From Pseudonocardia halophobica (GTDB lineage: Bacteria > Actinomycetota > Actinomycetes > Mycobacteriales > Pseudonocardiaceae), in NCBI RefSeq assembly GCF_027922425.1, contig NZ_BSFQ01000029.1, positions 1-64,000 of the forward strand: 64,000 nt of DNA. The letters run 5' to 3'. The translations under genes and the position numbers were made by a program. This document shows positions 16,663-24,958 of the stretch, piece by piece (within the stretch, counting starts at the first letter, position 1; the number at the start of each line of letters is the position of its first letter). The notes beneath the pieces are model-generated. The model did not search any database, was not told the origin of the DNA, and saw only the letters and a list, made by a program, of their open reading frames with translations.

Positions 16663-17045
16663 CCGTCTTCGGGGCGGACCCTCGGCTGGGGAAGATGCGT
16701 CGAGGTGGCGGCACACCCACTCCTGTCGCCGCACACCTGTTGCTGACCCCTCGCACACCCTGCGAGCAGGTCGTACATCGTCTCGACCGGCTCCCACACC
16801 TCGTCCGGCGCGGCACCTCTGGTCGACCGGGTGTGCGACTGCTCCCGCGGGTGTGGGCGGGCGTCGAAACGGGTGTGCGGCCCGCTCGACTCAGCGCGCC
16901 TTCGCCTGGGGTGCGCGCCCCTGAGGACCTGTTCGGCGCGTCCGTGGTGGGGCGGGCGGCCCCGGGAAAGGTCGGGGTGACCCCCGGGTCGGCTCGGTGG
17001 ATCACCGGATTACCGCGGAGCCGCCGCGCTGCGAGCGTTGATCAC
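16663..17045. other. Intergenic region with a phased hexamer array
   Basis: No coding frame is convincing in these 383 bases. The left half contains the CACACC/GGTGTG array described separately. The right part holds GC-rich sequence and leads to the uncertain start of the DUF998 gene. Confidence 0.6.
16712..16877. repeat. About 21-bp phased array of CACACC / GGTGTG hexamers
   Basis: CACACC occurs at 16712, 16732, 16754 and 16795, with a degenerate TACATC exactly in phase at 16774; the steps are 20, 22, 20 and 21. The inverse GGTGTG occurs at 16830, 16850 and 16872, with steps of 20 and 22. Extended consensus is CGCACACCCG. The two arms face each other. Spacing of two helical turns places all sites on one DNA face, as in cooperative regulator or nucleoprotein binding sites. 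No known regulator is assigned. Confidence 0.6.
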
Positions 17046-18026
17046 GTGAGCGAGCGGGGGAGCGAGGCGGGTGCGGCGGCGGTGGCCGCACCCACCACCA
17101 TGATCGCGTCGGCGCAGGCGGCATCGGCTCCGGCGACCTGCGGGACGGTCGTCGGAACACCGGCGGGTGCGCCACCGACGGCACCGCCACCTATCGCACC
17201 GCCACCTATCGCACCGCCACCTATCGCACCGCCACCTATCGCACCGCCGCCGATCGCCCCGACCTCGGTCGCGGCGCTGCCACCTGCACCGGCCCTGCCG
17301 TCTCCGATTCCGCCACGTGCGAGCGCAGCGCTGCCGTCGACCTCGACGGCGCGGCCCTCGACCGCAGCACGGACGACGGGCACTCCGCCTCCACACACCG
17401 GCCGCACCCTCACCCTCCCTGCCGTGCTGGTGGCGGCGGGGGTGGCGGTGGCGGCATGGGCGGTTCTCGTGCTGCACGTCGCGGGAGCCCTGCACGACCC
17501 GCCCGTGGACCCGCTGGTGCACACGGTCAGCGACTACGTCCTGCTGCCGGGCGGGCACCTGGTGCTCGCGATCGCGGCGGCGGCGCTGGCCCTCGGCGCG
17601 ACGGTGCTGGCGGTCGCGGCCCGCAGGGCCGGGGGATCGCGGGCCGCGGTCGGCCTCCTCGGCAGCTGGGCGGGGGCGATGGTGGTCGCCGGGGTCGTCC
17701 CGACGAACCTGCCGGGCACCCCGCCGGACCTCGCCGCGGCCGTGCACCGCTACGCCGGGGCGTGGATCTTCGCCGTCCTGCCGGTCGCGGTGCTGCTCCT
17801 CGCCGGCGGACCCGCGGTCCGGGCCGCCGCGCGCCGCCGGGTCGTCGCGCCGGCGCTCCTGACCGCCGCCCTGTCGGGGGCGTTCCTCCTCGCCCATCTG
17901 CCGATCGTCGTCGCGGGTTCACCCGCATTTCCCCTGCTGGGTGGGGTGGAGCGGGTTCTGTACGGGGCGGTGACCGCGCTGCTGATCACGACCGCCCGCG
18001 CCCTGCGCCCGGGGACCGCCCGATGA
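17046..18026 (+). CDS. DUF998 family membrane protein with Pro/Ala-rich N-terminus
   Basis: From about residue 120 onward six membrane helices are visible, starting LTLPAVLVAAGVAVAAWAVL, with DUF998-like features HTVSDYVLLPGGH, GVVPTNLPGTPPDLAAAVHR and the end LGGVERVLYGAVTALLITTA. The first 115 residues are low complexity and contain five PPIAP-type repeats. The start is uncertain: GTG 17046 and ATG 17100 are both in frame, and neither has a clear ribosome-binding site. It overlaps the next gene by 4 nt (ATGA). Function of the family is unknown. Confidence 0.7.
   Translation: MSERGSEAGAAAVAAPTTMIASAQAASAPATCGTVVGTPAGAPPTAPPPIAPPPIAPPPIAPPPIAPPPIAPTSVAALPPAPALPSPIPPRASAALPSTSTARPSTAARTTGTPPPHTGRTLTLPAVLVAAGVAVAAWAVLVLHVAGALHDPPVDPLVHTVSDYVLLPGGHLVLAIAAAALALGATVLAVAARRAGGSRAAVGLLGSWAGAMVVAGVVPTNLPGTPPDLAAAVHRYAGAWIFAVLPVAVLLLAGGPAVRAAARRRVVAPALLTAALSGAFLLAHLPIVVAGSPAFPLLGGVERVLYGAVTALLITTARALRPGTAR
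17181..17255 (+). repeat. 15-bp tandem repeat, 5 copies, in the DUF998 gene
   Basis: The unit GCACCGCCACCTATC is repeated four times perfectly and once with two changes. It encodes a Pro-rich PPIAP-type pentapeptide array before the membrane domain. Confidence 0.9.
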
Positions 18027-18907
18027 CCGCGCTCGCGCTGCTCCTCGCCGTCGTGGGCGCGGTCTGCTTCGCCGGGGCCGCCGTCCTGCAGCACGGGGCG
18101 ATCACGAGCCGGGTCGACCTCCGGGAGCTCCTCGCCCGTCCGCGCTGGCTCGCCGGAGCCGGGCTGGCCGTCGCCGGCGCGGGCCTGCACGCCGTCGCGC
18201 TGGTCCTCGCGCCGGTGAGCGTCGTGCAGCCGATCGGGGTCCTCGCCGTCCCGCTCGCGGTGGGTCTCAGCCTGCGGAACCGCAGGCCTCCCGGCCGGGT
18301 CGTCGCCGGTGCGGCCCTGTGCGTGGCCGGGGTCGCGCTCGTCGTCCGGACGGCGGCCGCGGCGACCCCGGACGCCCCCGCCGACCTCGGGCGGTTCCTC
18401 CTGGTCTCCTGCACCGCCGCGGCGGCCGCCGGCCTCGGGCTCGCGGTCCTCGCGGCCCGGACGACCGGCCGGGTCCGGTGCGTCTCCTGCGCCGCGGCGG
18501 GCGCCGTGGCGTTCGGCCTGGTCTCCGCCCTGCTGCGGGCGGTCTCGGTGCAGATCGCGACCGCGGACGTCGGGACGCTCCTCGGTGCGGCCGCCGCCCT
18601 GGCCGTCGCGCTCGCCGCGGGCGGCTGGCTCGTGCAGCAGGGCTTCGCCTCCGGCCCGCCGGCGGTCGTCGTGGCCGCGCTGACCGTCGTCGACCCGCTC
18701 ATGGCCACCGGGCTCGGGGCCGGCCTGCTCGGCGAGGCAGGCGGGCTCGGCCCCGCCGGCGTGGCCTTCCTCCTGGGCGCCGGCGCGGTCGCGGCCGCCG
18801 GCGTGGCCCTGCTCGCCCGGCACCACCCCGACGCCGCCCGGCACCCGTCCAGCCGGCACCAGAACCGAAGCCACCAGCCCTCCACCCCGAGAGAGGTACC
18901 GACGTGA
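18023..18907 (+). CDS. EamA/DMT-like membrane protein
   Basis: Integral membrane protein of 294 aa with about nine or ten helices, beginning TALALLLAVVGAVCFAGAAV. It resembles actinobacterial drug/metabolite transporter-like proteins (LAPVSVVQPIGVLAVPLAVG and VVVAALTVVDPLMATGLGAG are typical of that group). The substrate is unknown. The ATG at 18023 overlaps the previous stop and the 3' end overlaps the glycosyltransferase start (GTGA), so the three genes form one unit that could act on a glycoconjugate or surface compound. Confidence 0.8.
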   Translation: MTALALLLAVVGAVCFAGAAVLQHGAITSRVDLRELLARPRWLAGAGLAVAGAGLHAVALVLAPVSVVQPIGVLAVPLAVGLSLRNRRPPGRVVAGAALCVAGVALVVRTAAAATPDAPADLGRFLLVSCTAAAAAGLGLAVLAARTTGRVRCVSCAAAGAVAFGLVSALLRAVSVQIATADVGTLLGAAAALAVALAAGGWLVQQGFASGPPAVVVAALTVVDPLMATGLGAGLLGEAGGLGPAGVAFLLGAGAVAAAGVALLARHHPDAARHPSSRHQNRSHQPSTPREVPT

Positions 18908-20067
18908 GGATCCTGCTCGGCGCCGACACCTTCGCGCCCGACGTCAACGGCGCGGCCCGGTTCGCCGAACGCCTGGCCACCGGCCTGGCCGGCCGCGGTC
19001 ACGAGGTCCACGTGGCCGCGCCGTCGCCGGACGGCCCGCCCGCGGTGCACCGCTTCGGCGGCACCGACGGGGAGGTGACCGTCCACCGCGTGCGCTCGCA
19101 CCGCTACCCGCTGCACGAGAACTTCCGCGTGTGCCTGCCGTGGGTGGCGGGCCCGGCGGCGGCGACCGTGCTCGCGGAGGTGGAACCGGACGTCGTGCAC
19201 GTGCAGGCGCACTTCTCGGTCGGACGCGGGCTGGCGGCGGCCGCGTCGGGGACCGGGCGCCCGCTCGTCGCGACCAACCACTTCATGCCGGAGAACCTGG
19301 TCGCGCACGCCCGGGTCCCCGCCGTGCTGCACCGGGCCGCGGCCCGGCTGGCGTGGCGGGACGTCCGCCGGGTGTTCGGGCGCGCCGACGCCCTGACCGC
19401 GCCCACGCCCCGCGCCGTCGAGCTGCTGACGCGCTCGACCGGGCTCCCGGCCACCGCGATCTCCTGCGGCGTCGACGCGGCCCGCTACGCCGGCGGCCGC
19501 GAGGACCCGACCCCGACGATCCTCTTCGTCGGGCGCCTCGACCAGGAGAAACGCGTCGACGAGCTGCTCCGGGCCACCGCCCGGCTGGCCCCGCCTGTCC
19601 GGCTCGAGATCGTCGGCGACGGGTCCGAGCGGGCCGCGTGGCAGCGGCTGGCGGCGGAGCTGGGCCTCGGGGACCGGGTGGTGTTCCACGGGTTCGTCGA
19701 CGAGGAGACCCTGCTCGCGGCCTACCGGCGCTGCGCCGTGTTCTGCATGCCCGGTGTGGCCGAGCTGCAGAGCCTGGTCACGCTGGAGGCGATGGCGGCG
19801 GGCAAGCCGGTGGTCGCGGCCGACGCGATGGCGCTGCCGCACCTGGTCCGGCCCGGGCGGACCGGCTGGCTCTTCCCGCCGGGCGACGTCGACGTCCTCA
19901 CCTCGGTCCTGGCCGCGCTGCTGCGCGACCCGGCGGCGCGGCGGCGGATGGGTGCGGCGGCCCGCGAGCTGGTGGCCGGGCACGCCCTCGACGCCACGCT
20001 CGACGCCTTCGAGGGGGTCTACGACCGGGTCGCGGCCCGGCCCGCCGCACCTGCCCTCGCGGCCTGA
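18904..20067 (+). CDS. Glycosyltransferase family 4 (GT-B)
   Basis: Cytosolic retaining glycosyltransferase of 387 aa. The N-terminal Rossmann domain starts VRILLGADTFAPDVNGAARF, with the acceptor-side Asn typical of GT4 mannosyl- and glucosyltransferases. The C-terminal donor domain starts at PTILFVGRLDQEKRVDELLR and carries the donor-binding EX7E region VAELQSLVTLEAMAAGKPVV. Close relatives include PimB- and MgtA-like mannosyltransferases, but donor and acceptor cannot be assigned here. A hairpin follows directly after the stop. Confidence 0.88.
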   Translation: MRILLGADTFAPDVNGAARFAERLATGLAGRGHEVHVAAPSPDGPPAVHRFGGTDGEVTVHRVRSHRYPLHENFRVCLPWVAGPAAATVLAEVEPDVVHVQAHFSVGRGLAAAASGTGRPLVATNHFMPENLVAHARVPAVLHRAAARLAWRDVRRVFGRADALTAPTPRAVELLTRSTGLPATAISCGVDAARYAGGREDPTPTILFVGRLDQEKRVDELLRATARLAPPVRLEIVGDGSERAAWQRLAAELGLGDRVVFHGFVDEETLLAAYRRCAVFCMPGVAELQSLVTLEAMAAGKPVVAADAMALPHLVRPGRTGWLFPPGDVDVLTSVLAALLRDPAARRRMGAAARELVAGHALDATLDAFEGVYDRVAARPAAPALAA

Positions 20068-20089
20068 GCCGGGCCGCGACACGCCCGGC
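20068..20089 (+). terminator. Hairpin after the GT4 gene
   Basis: GCCGGGC at 20068-20074 pairs perfectly with GCCCGGC at 20083-20089, directly after the stop codon. No T-tract. Confidence 0.5.
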
Positions 20090-20369
20090 GGGAGGCGACG
20101 CGCCGGGACCTCGACACGCCTCGACGCGGTGAGCTGCGGGTTCGCGACGGGCCCGGCGGCGGTCACGGAACTGTCGGTGGCCGGGGCTAGTCTGGCCGCA
20201 CCCCCGGACCCGGGGACCCGACATCCGCCGGCACCGCACGGGCCACCGCCCGGTCGCCGGCCGTGCACCCGGACGCCGTACCCCGAGGGCGGCCGGGCGG
20301 CCGCCGTCGGGGCCCGCGGGTCCGCCGCACCACCCGCGCGCGAGCGCGTGAAGGGAGTCTCGACGACCC
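20090..20369 (+). promoter_or_regulatory. dnaE1 upstream region and leader
   Basis: No gene is seen. TAGTCT at 20188-20193 is a reasonable -10 box, which would give a leader of about 170 nt. The ribosome-binding site AAGGGAG is at 20351-20357, 12 nt before the ATG at 20370. Confidence 0.5.
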
Positions 20370-23300
20370 ATGGCCCCGGCGAGCGGGAACAGCAGGGACT
20401 CCTTCGTCCACCTCCACACGCACACCGAGTTCTCCATGCTCGACGGTGCGGCCCGACTCGACGACCTGTTCAAGGAAGCCGCGCGGATGGAGATGCCCGC
20501 GCTGGCGATGACGGACCACGGGAACGTCTACGGGGCGTACGAGTTCTGGAAGAAGGCCAACGCGGCCGGGGTCAAGCCGATCATCGGCATGGAGGGCTAC
20601 CTCTCCCCGGGCTCGCGGCACGAGCGCAAGCGCGCCACCCTCGGCGGCCAGACGGTCAGCGACGACAACCCGGGTGAGATGTACACCCACATGACGCTGC
20701 TGGCCGAGAACACCGAGGGGATGCACAACCTCTTCCGGCTCTCCAGCCTGGCCAGCCTCGAGGGCTACTACTACAAGCCCCGCATGGACCGGGAGCTGCT
20801 GGAGACCTACGGCAAGGGGATCATCGCCACCACCGGCTGTCCGTCCGGCGAGGTGGCCCGCCTGCTGCAGCAGGACCGCTTCGACGACGCGTGCCAGGCC
20901 GCGTCGGACTACCGGGACATCTTCGGCAAGGACAACTTCTTCTGCGAGTTGATGGACCACGGGATCGAGATCGAGAAGCGGGTCCAGGAGGACCTCTTCG
21001 CGCTGAAGAAGAAGCTCGACCTCCCCGGCGTCGCCACCAACGACCTGCACTACACCTACCCGGACGACACGAAGCCGCACGAGGTGCTGCTCTGCGTGCA
21101 GACGGGCAAGACCCTCGCCGACCCGAACCGCTTCAAGTTCGACGCGCAGGACTTCTACCTCAAGTCCGCCGCCGAGATGCGGGCCCAGTGGGACCCGATC
21201 CACCCCGAGGCCTGCGACAACACGCTCGCCATCGCCGAGCGGGTCGACGTGTCGTTCGCCAGCCAGGACCTCATGCCGCGCGCCCCCGTCCCGGAGGGCG
21301 AGACCGAGGAGTCGTGGCTGATCAAGGAGGTCGAGCGGGGCCTGCACAAGCGGTTCCCGAACGGCGTCACCGAGCAGTACCGCCGGCAGGCGGAGTACGA
21401 GCTCGGCGTGATCATCCAGATGGGCTTCCCCGGCTACTTCCTGGTGACCGCGGACCTCATTCAGTACGCGAAGTCCGTCGGCATCCGCTGCGGCCCCGGC
21501 CGTGGCTCCGCGGCGGGCTCGCTGATCGCCTACGCGCTGGAGATCACCGACCTCGACCCGATCCGGCACAAGCTGATCTTCGAGCGGTTCCTCAACCCCG
21601 AGCGCATCTCCATGCCGGACATCGACATGGACTTCGACGAGCGCCGGCGCGGCGAGATGATCCGCTACACCACGGAGAAGTACGGCGAGGACCGGATCGC
21701 CCAGATCATCACGTACTCCACGATCAAGGCGAAGGCCGCGATCAAGGACTCCGCGCGCGTGCTGTTCGGCCAGCCCGGCTACTCCGTGGCGGACCGGATC
21801 TCCAAGGCCATGCCGCCCGCCGTCATGGGCAAGGACATCCCGCTGTCCGGGATCTTCGACCCGAGCCACAAGCGGTACTCGGAGGCCACGGAGGTCCGTG
21901 CGCTCTACGAGGCGGACGCGCAGGTCCGCGAGATCGTCGACACCGCGCGCGGCCTCGAGGGCCTGAAGCGGCAGTGGGGCGTGCACGCCGCCGGCGTGAT
22001 CATGTCGAGCAAGCCGCTGATCGACGTCATCCCGATCCAGCGCCGCGAGGCCGACGGCGCGATCATCACGCAGTTCGACATGGGCGTCTGCGAGACGCTC
22101 GGGCTGCTGAAGATGGACTTCCTCGGCCTGCGCAACCTCACGATCATCGACGACGCGCTGGAGAACATCGAGCTCAACGGCAAGCCGAAGCTCGAGATCG
22201 AGACCGTCGAGCTGGACGACCCGAAGACCTACGACCTGCTCGCCCGGGGTGACACGCTCGGCGTGTTCCAGCTGGACGGTGGGCCGATGCGGGACCTGCT
22301 GCGCCGGATGGCGCCCACGGAGTTCGACGACATCTCCGCCGTCGGCGCGCTCTACCGGCCGGGTCCGATGGGCGCGAACGCGCACAACGACTACGCCGAC
22401 CGCAAGAACGGGCGGCAGGACGTCACGCCCATCCACCCGGAGCTGGCGGAGCCCCTCAAGGACATCCTCGGCGAGACCTACGGCCTGATCGTCTACCAGG
22501 AACAGGTCATGGCGATCGCCCAGAAGCTCGCGGGCTACTCGCTCGGCAAGGCGGACCTGCTCCGCCGCGCGATGGGCAAGAAGAAGAAGGAGATCCTGGA
22601 CAAGGAGTACGCCGGCTTCGCCCAGGGGATGAAGGACCACGGCTACTCCGAGAACGCGGTCAAGACCCTCTGGGACATCCTGCTGCCCTTCTCCGACTAC
22701 GCCTTCAACCGCGCGCACTCCGCCGCGTACGGCGTGGTCTCCTACTGGACCGCCTACCTCAAGGCGAACTACCCGGCCGAGTACATGGCCGCGGTGCTCA
22801 CCTCGGTCCGGGACGACAAGGACAAGGCCGCGGTCTACCTGGCCGAGTGCCGCCGGATGGGGATCAAGGTCCTCGCGCCGGACGTCAACGAGTCGGTCCG
22901 CAACTTCGCCCCGGTCGGGGACGACATCCGGTTCGGCCTCGGCGCGATCCGCAACGTCGGCTACAACGTCGTCGACGCGATCGTCGCCGCGCGCAAGGAG
23001 AAGGGCGACTTCACCGACTTCTCCGACTTCCTGCGCAAGGTCGACGCGGTGGTCTGCAACAAGAAGGTCATCGAGTCGCTGATCAAGGCCGGCGCGTTCG
23101 ACTCGCTCGGCCACTCGCGCAAGGGCCTGCTGCTCGTCCACGCGGACGCGATCGACGCGATCATGAGCAGCAAGAAGGCCGCGTCGATGGGCCAGTTCGA
23201 TCTCTTCGGCTCGCTCGACGGCTCGGGCGACGAGGACTCGGACATCGGCGGCATCTTCGACGTCAAGGTGCCCGAGGACGAGTGGGACACCAAGCACAAG

Positions 23301-23921
23301 CTCGCCGTCGAGCGGGAGATGCTGGGCCTCTACGTCTCCGGCCACCCGCTCGACGGCGTCGAGCAGGCCCTCTCCGCCAAGGCCGACACCCCGATCCAGT
23401 CCATCCTCGAGGGCACGATCGGCGAGGGCGCGCAGGTCACCGTCGGCGGCATCCTCACCAACGTCAACCGCCGGGTGAACAAGAACGGCGAGCCCTGGGC
23501 GTCGGCCCAGATCGAGGACCTCGCCGGTGGCATCGAGGTGCTGTTCTTCCCGCGGGCCTACCAGGTGGTGGGCGTCGACGTGGCGGAGGACGCGATCGTG
23601 CTGGTCAAGGCCCGGGTGAACAAGCGGGACGACCGGGTTTCCCTGATCGCCAACGACCTCGCCGTCCCCGAGCTGCAGGCCGCCGGCGAGGCGGGGCTGC
23701 CGGTGAAGGTCAGCCTGCGCACCGAGCTGTGCACCCCGGAGCGGGTCGCGCAGCTCAAGGAGGTGCTCACCCACCACCCGGGCACCTCGGAGGTGCACCT
23801 GGCGCTGGTCTACGGCACCAAGATCACGCACTGGAAGCTCGCCGACACCCTCAAGGTCACCAACACCCCCGCGCTGATGGGCGACCTCAAGGCCCTCCTG
23901 GGCCCCGGCTGCCTCGGCTGA
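20370..23921 (+). CDS. dnaE1: DNA polymerase III alpha subunit
   Basis: Replicative polymerase catalytic subunit, 1183 aa, the normal actinobacterial DnaE1 length. The PHP domain opens with SFVHLHTHTEFSMLDGAARL, keeping the metal-binding His residues used for proofreading in actinobacteria. Polymerase carboxylates lie in PDIDMDFDERRRG near residues 416-423 and in LLKMDFLGLRNL near 582. Later blocks are the helix-hairpin-helix region and an OB-fold around residues 1005-1080 (AQVTVGGILTNVNRRVNKNG). It is not DnaE2/ImuC, because it retains the PHP metal ligands and full length. A palindromic element separates it from the convergent paaX-like gene. Confidence 0.98.
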   Translation: MAPASGNSRDSFVHLHTHTEFSMLDGAARLDDLFKEAARMEMPALAMTDHGNVYGAYEFWKKANAAGVKPIIGMEGYLSPGSRHERKRATLGGQTVSDDNPGEMYTHMTLLAENTEGMHNLFRLSSLASLEGYYYKPRMDRELLETYGKGIIATTGCPSGEVARLLQQDRFDDACQAASDYRDIFGKDNFFCELMDHGIEIEKRVQEDLFALKKKLDLPGVATNDLHYTYPDDTKPHEVLLCVQTGKTLADPNRFKFDAQDFYLKSAAEMRAQWDPIHPEACDNTLAIAERVDVSFASQDLMPRAPVPEGETEESWLIKEVERGLHKRFPNGVTEQYRRQAEYELGVIIQMGFPGYFLVTADLIQYAKSVGIRCGPGRGSAAGSLIAYALEITDLDPIRHKLIFERFLNPERISMPDIDMDFDERRRGEMIRYTTEKYGEDRIAQIITYSTIKAKAAIKDSARVLFGQPGYSVADRISKAMPPAVMGKDIPLSGIFDPSHKRYSEATEVRALYEADAQVREIVDTARGLEGLKRQWGVHAAGVIMSSKPLIDVIPIQRREADGAIITQFDMGVCETLGLLKMDFLGLRNLTIIDDALENIELNGKPKLEIETVELDDPKTYDLLARGDTLGVFQLDGGPMRDLLRRMAPTEFDDISAVGALYRPGPMGANAHNDYADRKNGRQDVTPIHPELAEPLKDILGETYGLIVYQEQVMAIAQKLAGYSLGKADLLRRAMGKKKKEILDKEYAGFAQGMKDHGYSENAVKTLWDILLPFSDYAFNRAHSAAYGVVSYWTAYLKANYPAEYMAAVLTSVRDDKDKAAVYLAECRRMGIKVLAPDVNESVRNFAPVGDDIRFGLGAIRNVGYNVVDAIVAARKEKGDFTDFSDFLRKVDAVVCNKKVIESLIKAGAFDSLGHSRKGLLLVHADAIDAIMSSKKAASMGQFDLFGSLDGSGDEDSDIGGIFDVKVPEDEWDTKHKLAVEREMLGLYVSGHPLDGVEQALSAKADTPIQSILEGTIGEGAQVTVGGILTNVNRRVNKNGEPWASAQIEDLAGGIEVLFFPRAYQVVGVDVAEDAIVLVKARVNKRDDRVSLIANDLAVPELQAAGEAGLPVKVSLRTELCTPERVAQLKEVLTHHPGTSEVHLALVYGTKITHWKLADTLKVTNTPALMGDLKALLGPGCLG

Positions 23922-23936
23922 GCCGAGCCCGACCAG

Positions 23937-23985
23937 CACGAACGGCGCTCTCGCTCGCCTCTAGTGAGCGAGACCGCCGTTCGTG
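23937..23985. repeat. Palindromic element, family 2, copy 2
   Basis: Arms CACGAACGGCG (23937-23947) and CGCCGTTCGTG (23975-23985) are perfect complements. Inside them TCTCGCTC (23949-23956) pairs with GAGCGAGA (23966-23973). It lies between the convergent dnaE1 and PaaX-type genes, so it could terminate both. It shares its head with 8171-8224. Confidence 0.75.
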
Positions 23986-23990
23986 TGTGT

Positions 23991-24890
23991 TCAGGCGGCG
24001 CGGCTCACGAGCGAGCGCCAGTGCGCCTGGGCCTGCCGCTGCCAGCGCCTGTGCAGGGTGTCGAAGAGCGCGGCGGCGCGCGTGCCCGCCCACTCCTCGG
24101 GCAGCAGCTCGGCGGGGAGCTTGGGGTCGAGGAAGGGGAAGCGGCGCCAGGCGTGCACGAGCAGGACCTGGTGGGTGAGCACGTCGGCCGGGAGGGCGGG
24201 GTCGGCGTCGGCGAACTCGGCCAGGAAGTCCTCGTACTCCCGCTCGACGCCGGCGAGGTCCCAGGCCTGCGCCACGACGTCCGCCTGCTCGCCGATCCGG
24301 CCGAAGGGGCCGACGAACGAGCTGGTCACGGCCTCGAGGTCGAGGTCGGCGACCACGTCCGCGACCTCCGCCTCCTTGCCGGGGTCGGGCGAGACCCACA
24401 CGCCCGGGGCGGGGGAGCCTAGGCCCGCCCAGGCCAGCCGGGTGCGCAGCCGGTGCCGCAGCTGCCGGCGGGACTCGGGCACGCTGACGAGCAGGACCAG
24501 CCAGCGCCCGTCCCACGCCGGGGCGGGGTTGCCGAAGGTGTAGATCCGCTCGGCGCCCGCGGAGAGCAGGTCGCGGCCGGCGTCGGTGAGCGTCCAGCGC
24601 ACCCGGCGGCCGGCCCGGTCCGAGCTGACCAGGCCTTCCGCGGCCGTGCGGGCGAGGGCCTGCCGCGCGGACTTGCTCTCCACCCCGAGCCCGCCCAGGA
24701 CGTCGATCAGCACCTGGGTCCAGACAGGCTCGTCGCGCGGCAGCACGAACTCGCCGAGCAGGGTCAGCAGCAGCGAGCGCGCGCTGGTCTGGCCGAGTCC
24801 GCGGCGGCGGGACAGGACCGGATGGGGGCCCTCGAGATCCCCGGCGTCGGCGCCCCCCGGACCGACGTCCGTGCTGGCTTCGGCGGACAT
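23991..24890 (-). CDS. PaaX family transcriptional regulator
   Basis: Regulator of the family that in E. coli represses phenylacetate catabolism. An N-terminal winged helix spans about residues 35-105 (QTSARSLLLTLLGEFVLPRD then VWTQVLIDVLGGLGVESKSA and RQALARTAAEGLVSSDRAGR). A central ferredoxin-like domain begins WDGRWLVLLVSVPESRRQLR. The C-terminal PaaX domain ends in FDTLHRRWQRQAQAHWRS. No paa genes are nearby, so its targets are unknown. It is divergent from bioA with only 68 nt between starts, so one operator could affect both. Confidence 0.9.
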   Translation of the reverse strand: MSAEASTDVGPGGADAGDLEGPHPVLSRRRGLGQTSARSLLLTLLGEFVLPRDEPVWTQVLIDVLGGLGVESKSARQALARTAAEGLVSSDRAGRRVRWTLTDAGRDLLSAGAERIYTFGNPAPAWDGRWLVLLVSVPESRRQLRHRLRTRLAWAGLGSPAPGVWVSPDPGKEAEVADVVADLDLEAVTSSFVGPFGRIGEQADVVAQAWDLAGVEREYEDFLAEFADADPALPADVLTHQVLLVHAWRRFPFLDPKLPAELLPEEWAGTRAAALFDTLHRRWQRQAQAHWRSLVSRAA

Positions 24891-24899
24891 GGTCGGGTC

Positions 24900-24905
24900 A
24901 GGATA
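24900..24905 (-). promoter_or_regulatory. -10 box of the PaaX-type gene
   Basis: Read on the minus strand this is TATCCT, 9 nt before the ATG whose first base is 24890. Confidence 0.55.
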
Positions 24906-24946
24906 GTGCCCCTCCTCGCCCGCCCCGCGCTCGACGGGCCGGGACG

Positions 24947-24952
24947 TAGGGT
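24947..24952 (+). promoter_or_regulatory. -10 box of bioA, leaderless
   Basis: TAGGGT lies 6 nt before the bioA GTG at 24959, with no ribosome-binding site. Confidence 0.7.
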
Positions 24953-24958
24953 CCCCGT

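Noticed and set aside
20187..23939. Minus-strand open frame of 1250 codons opposite dnaE1
   Set aside because: Antisense shadow; composition repeats V-D-R-L-A patterns that mirror dnaE1 codons.
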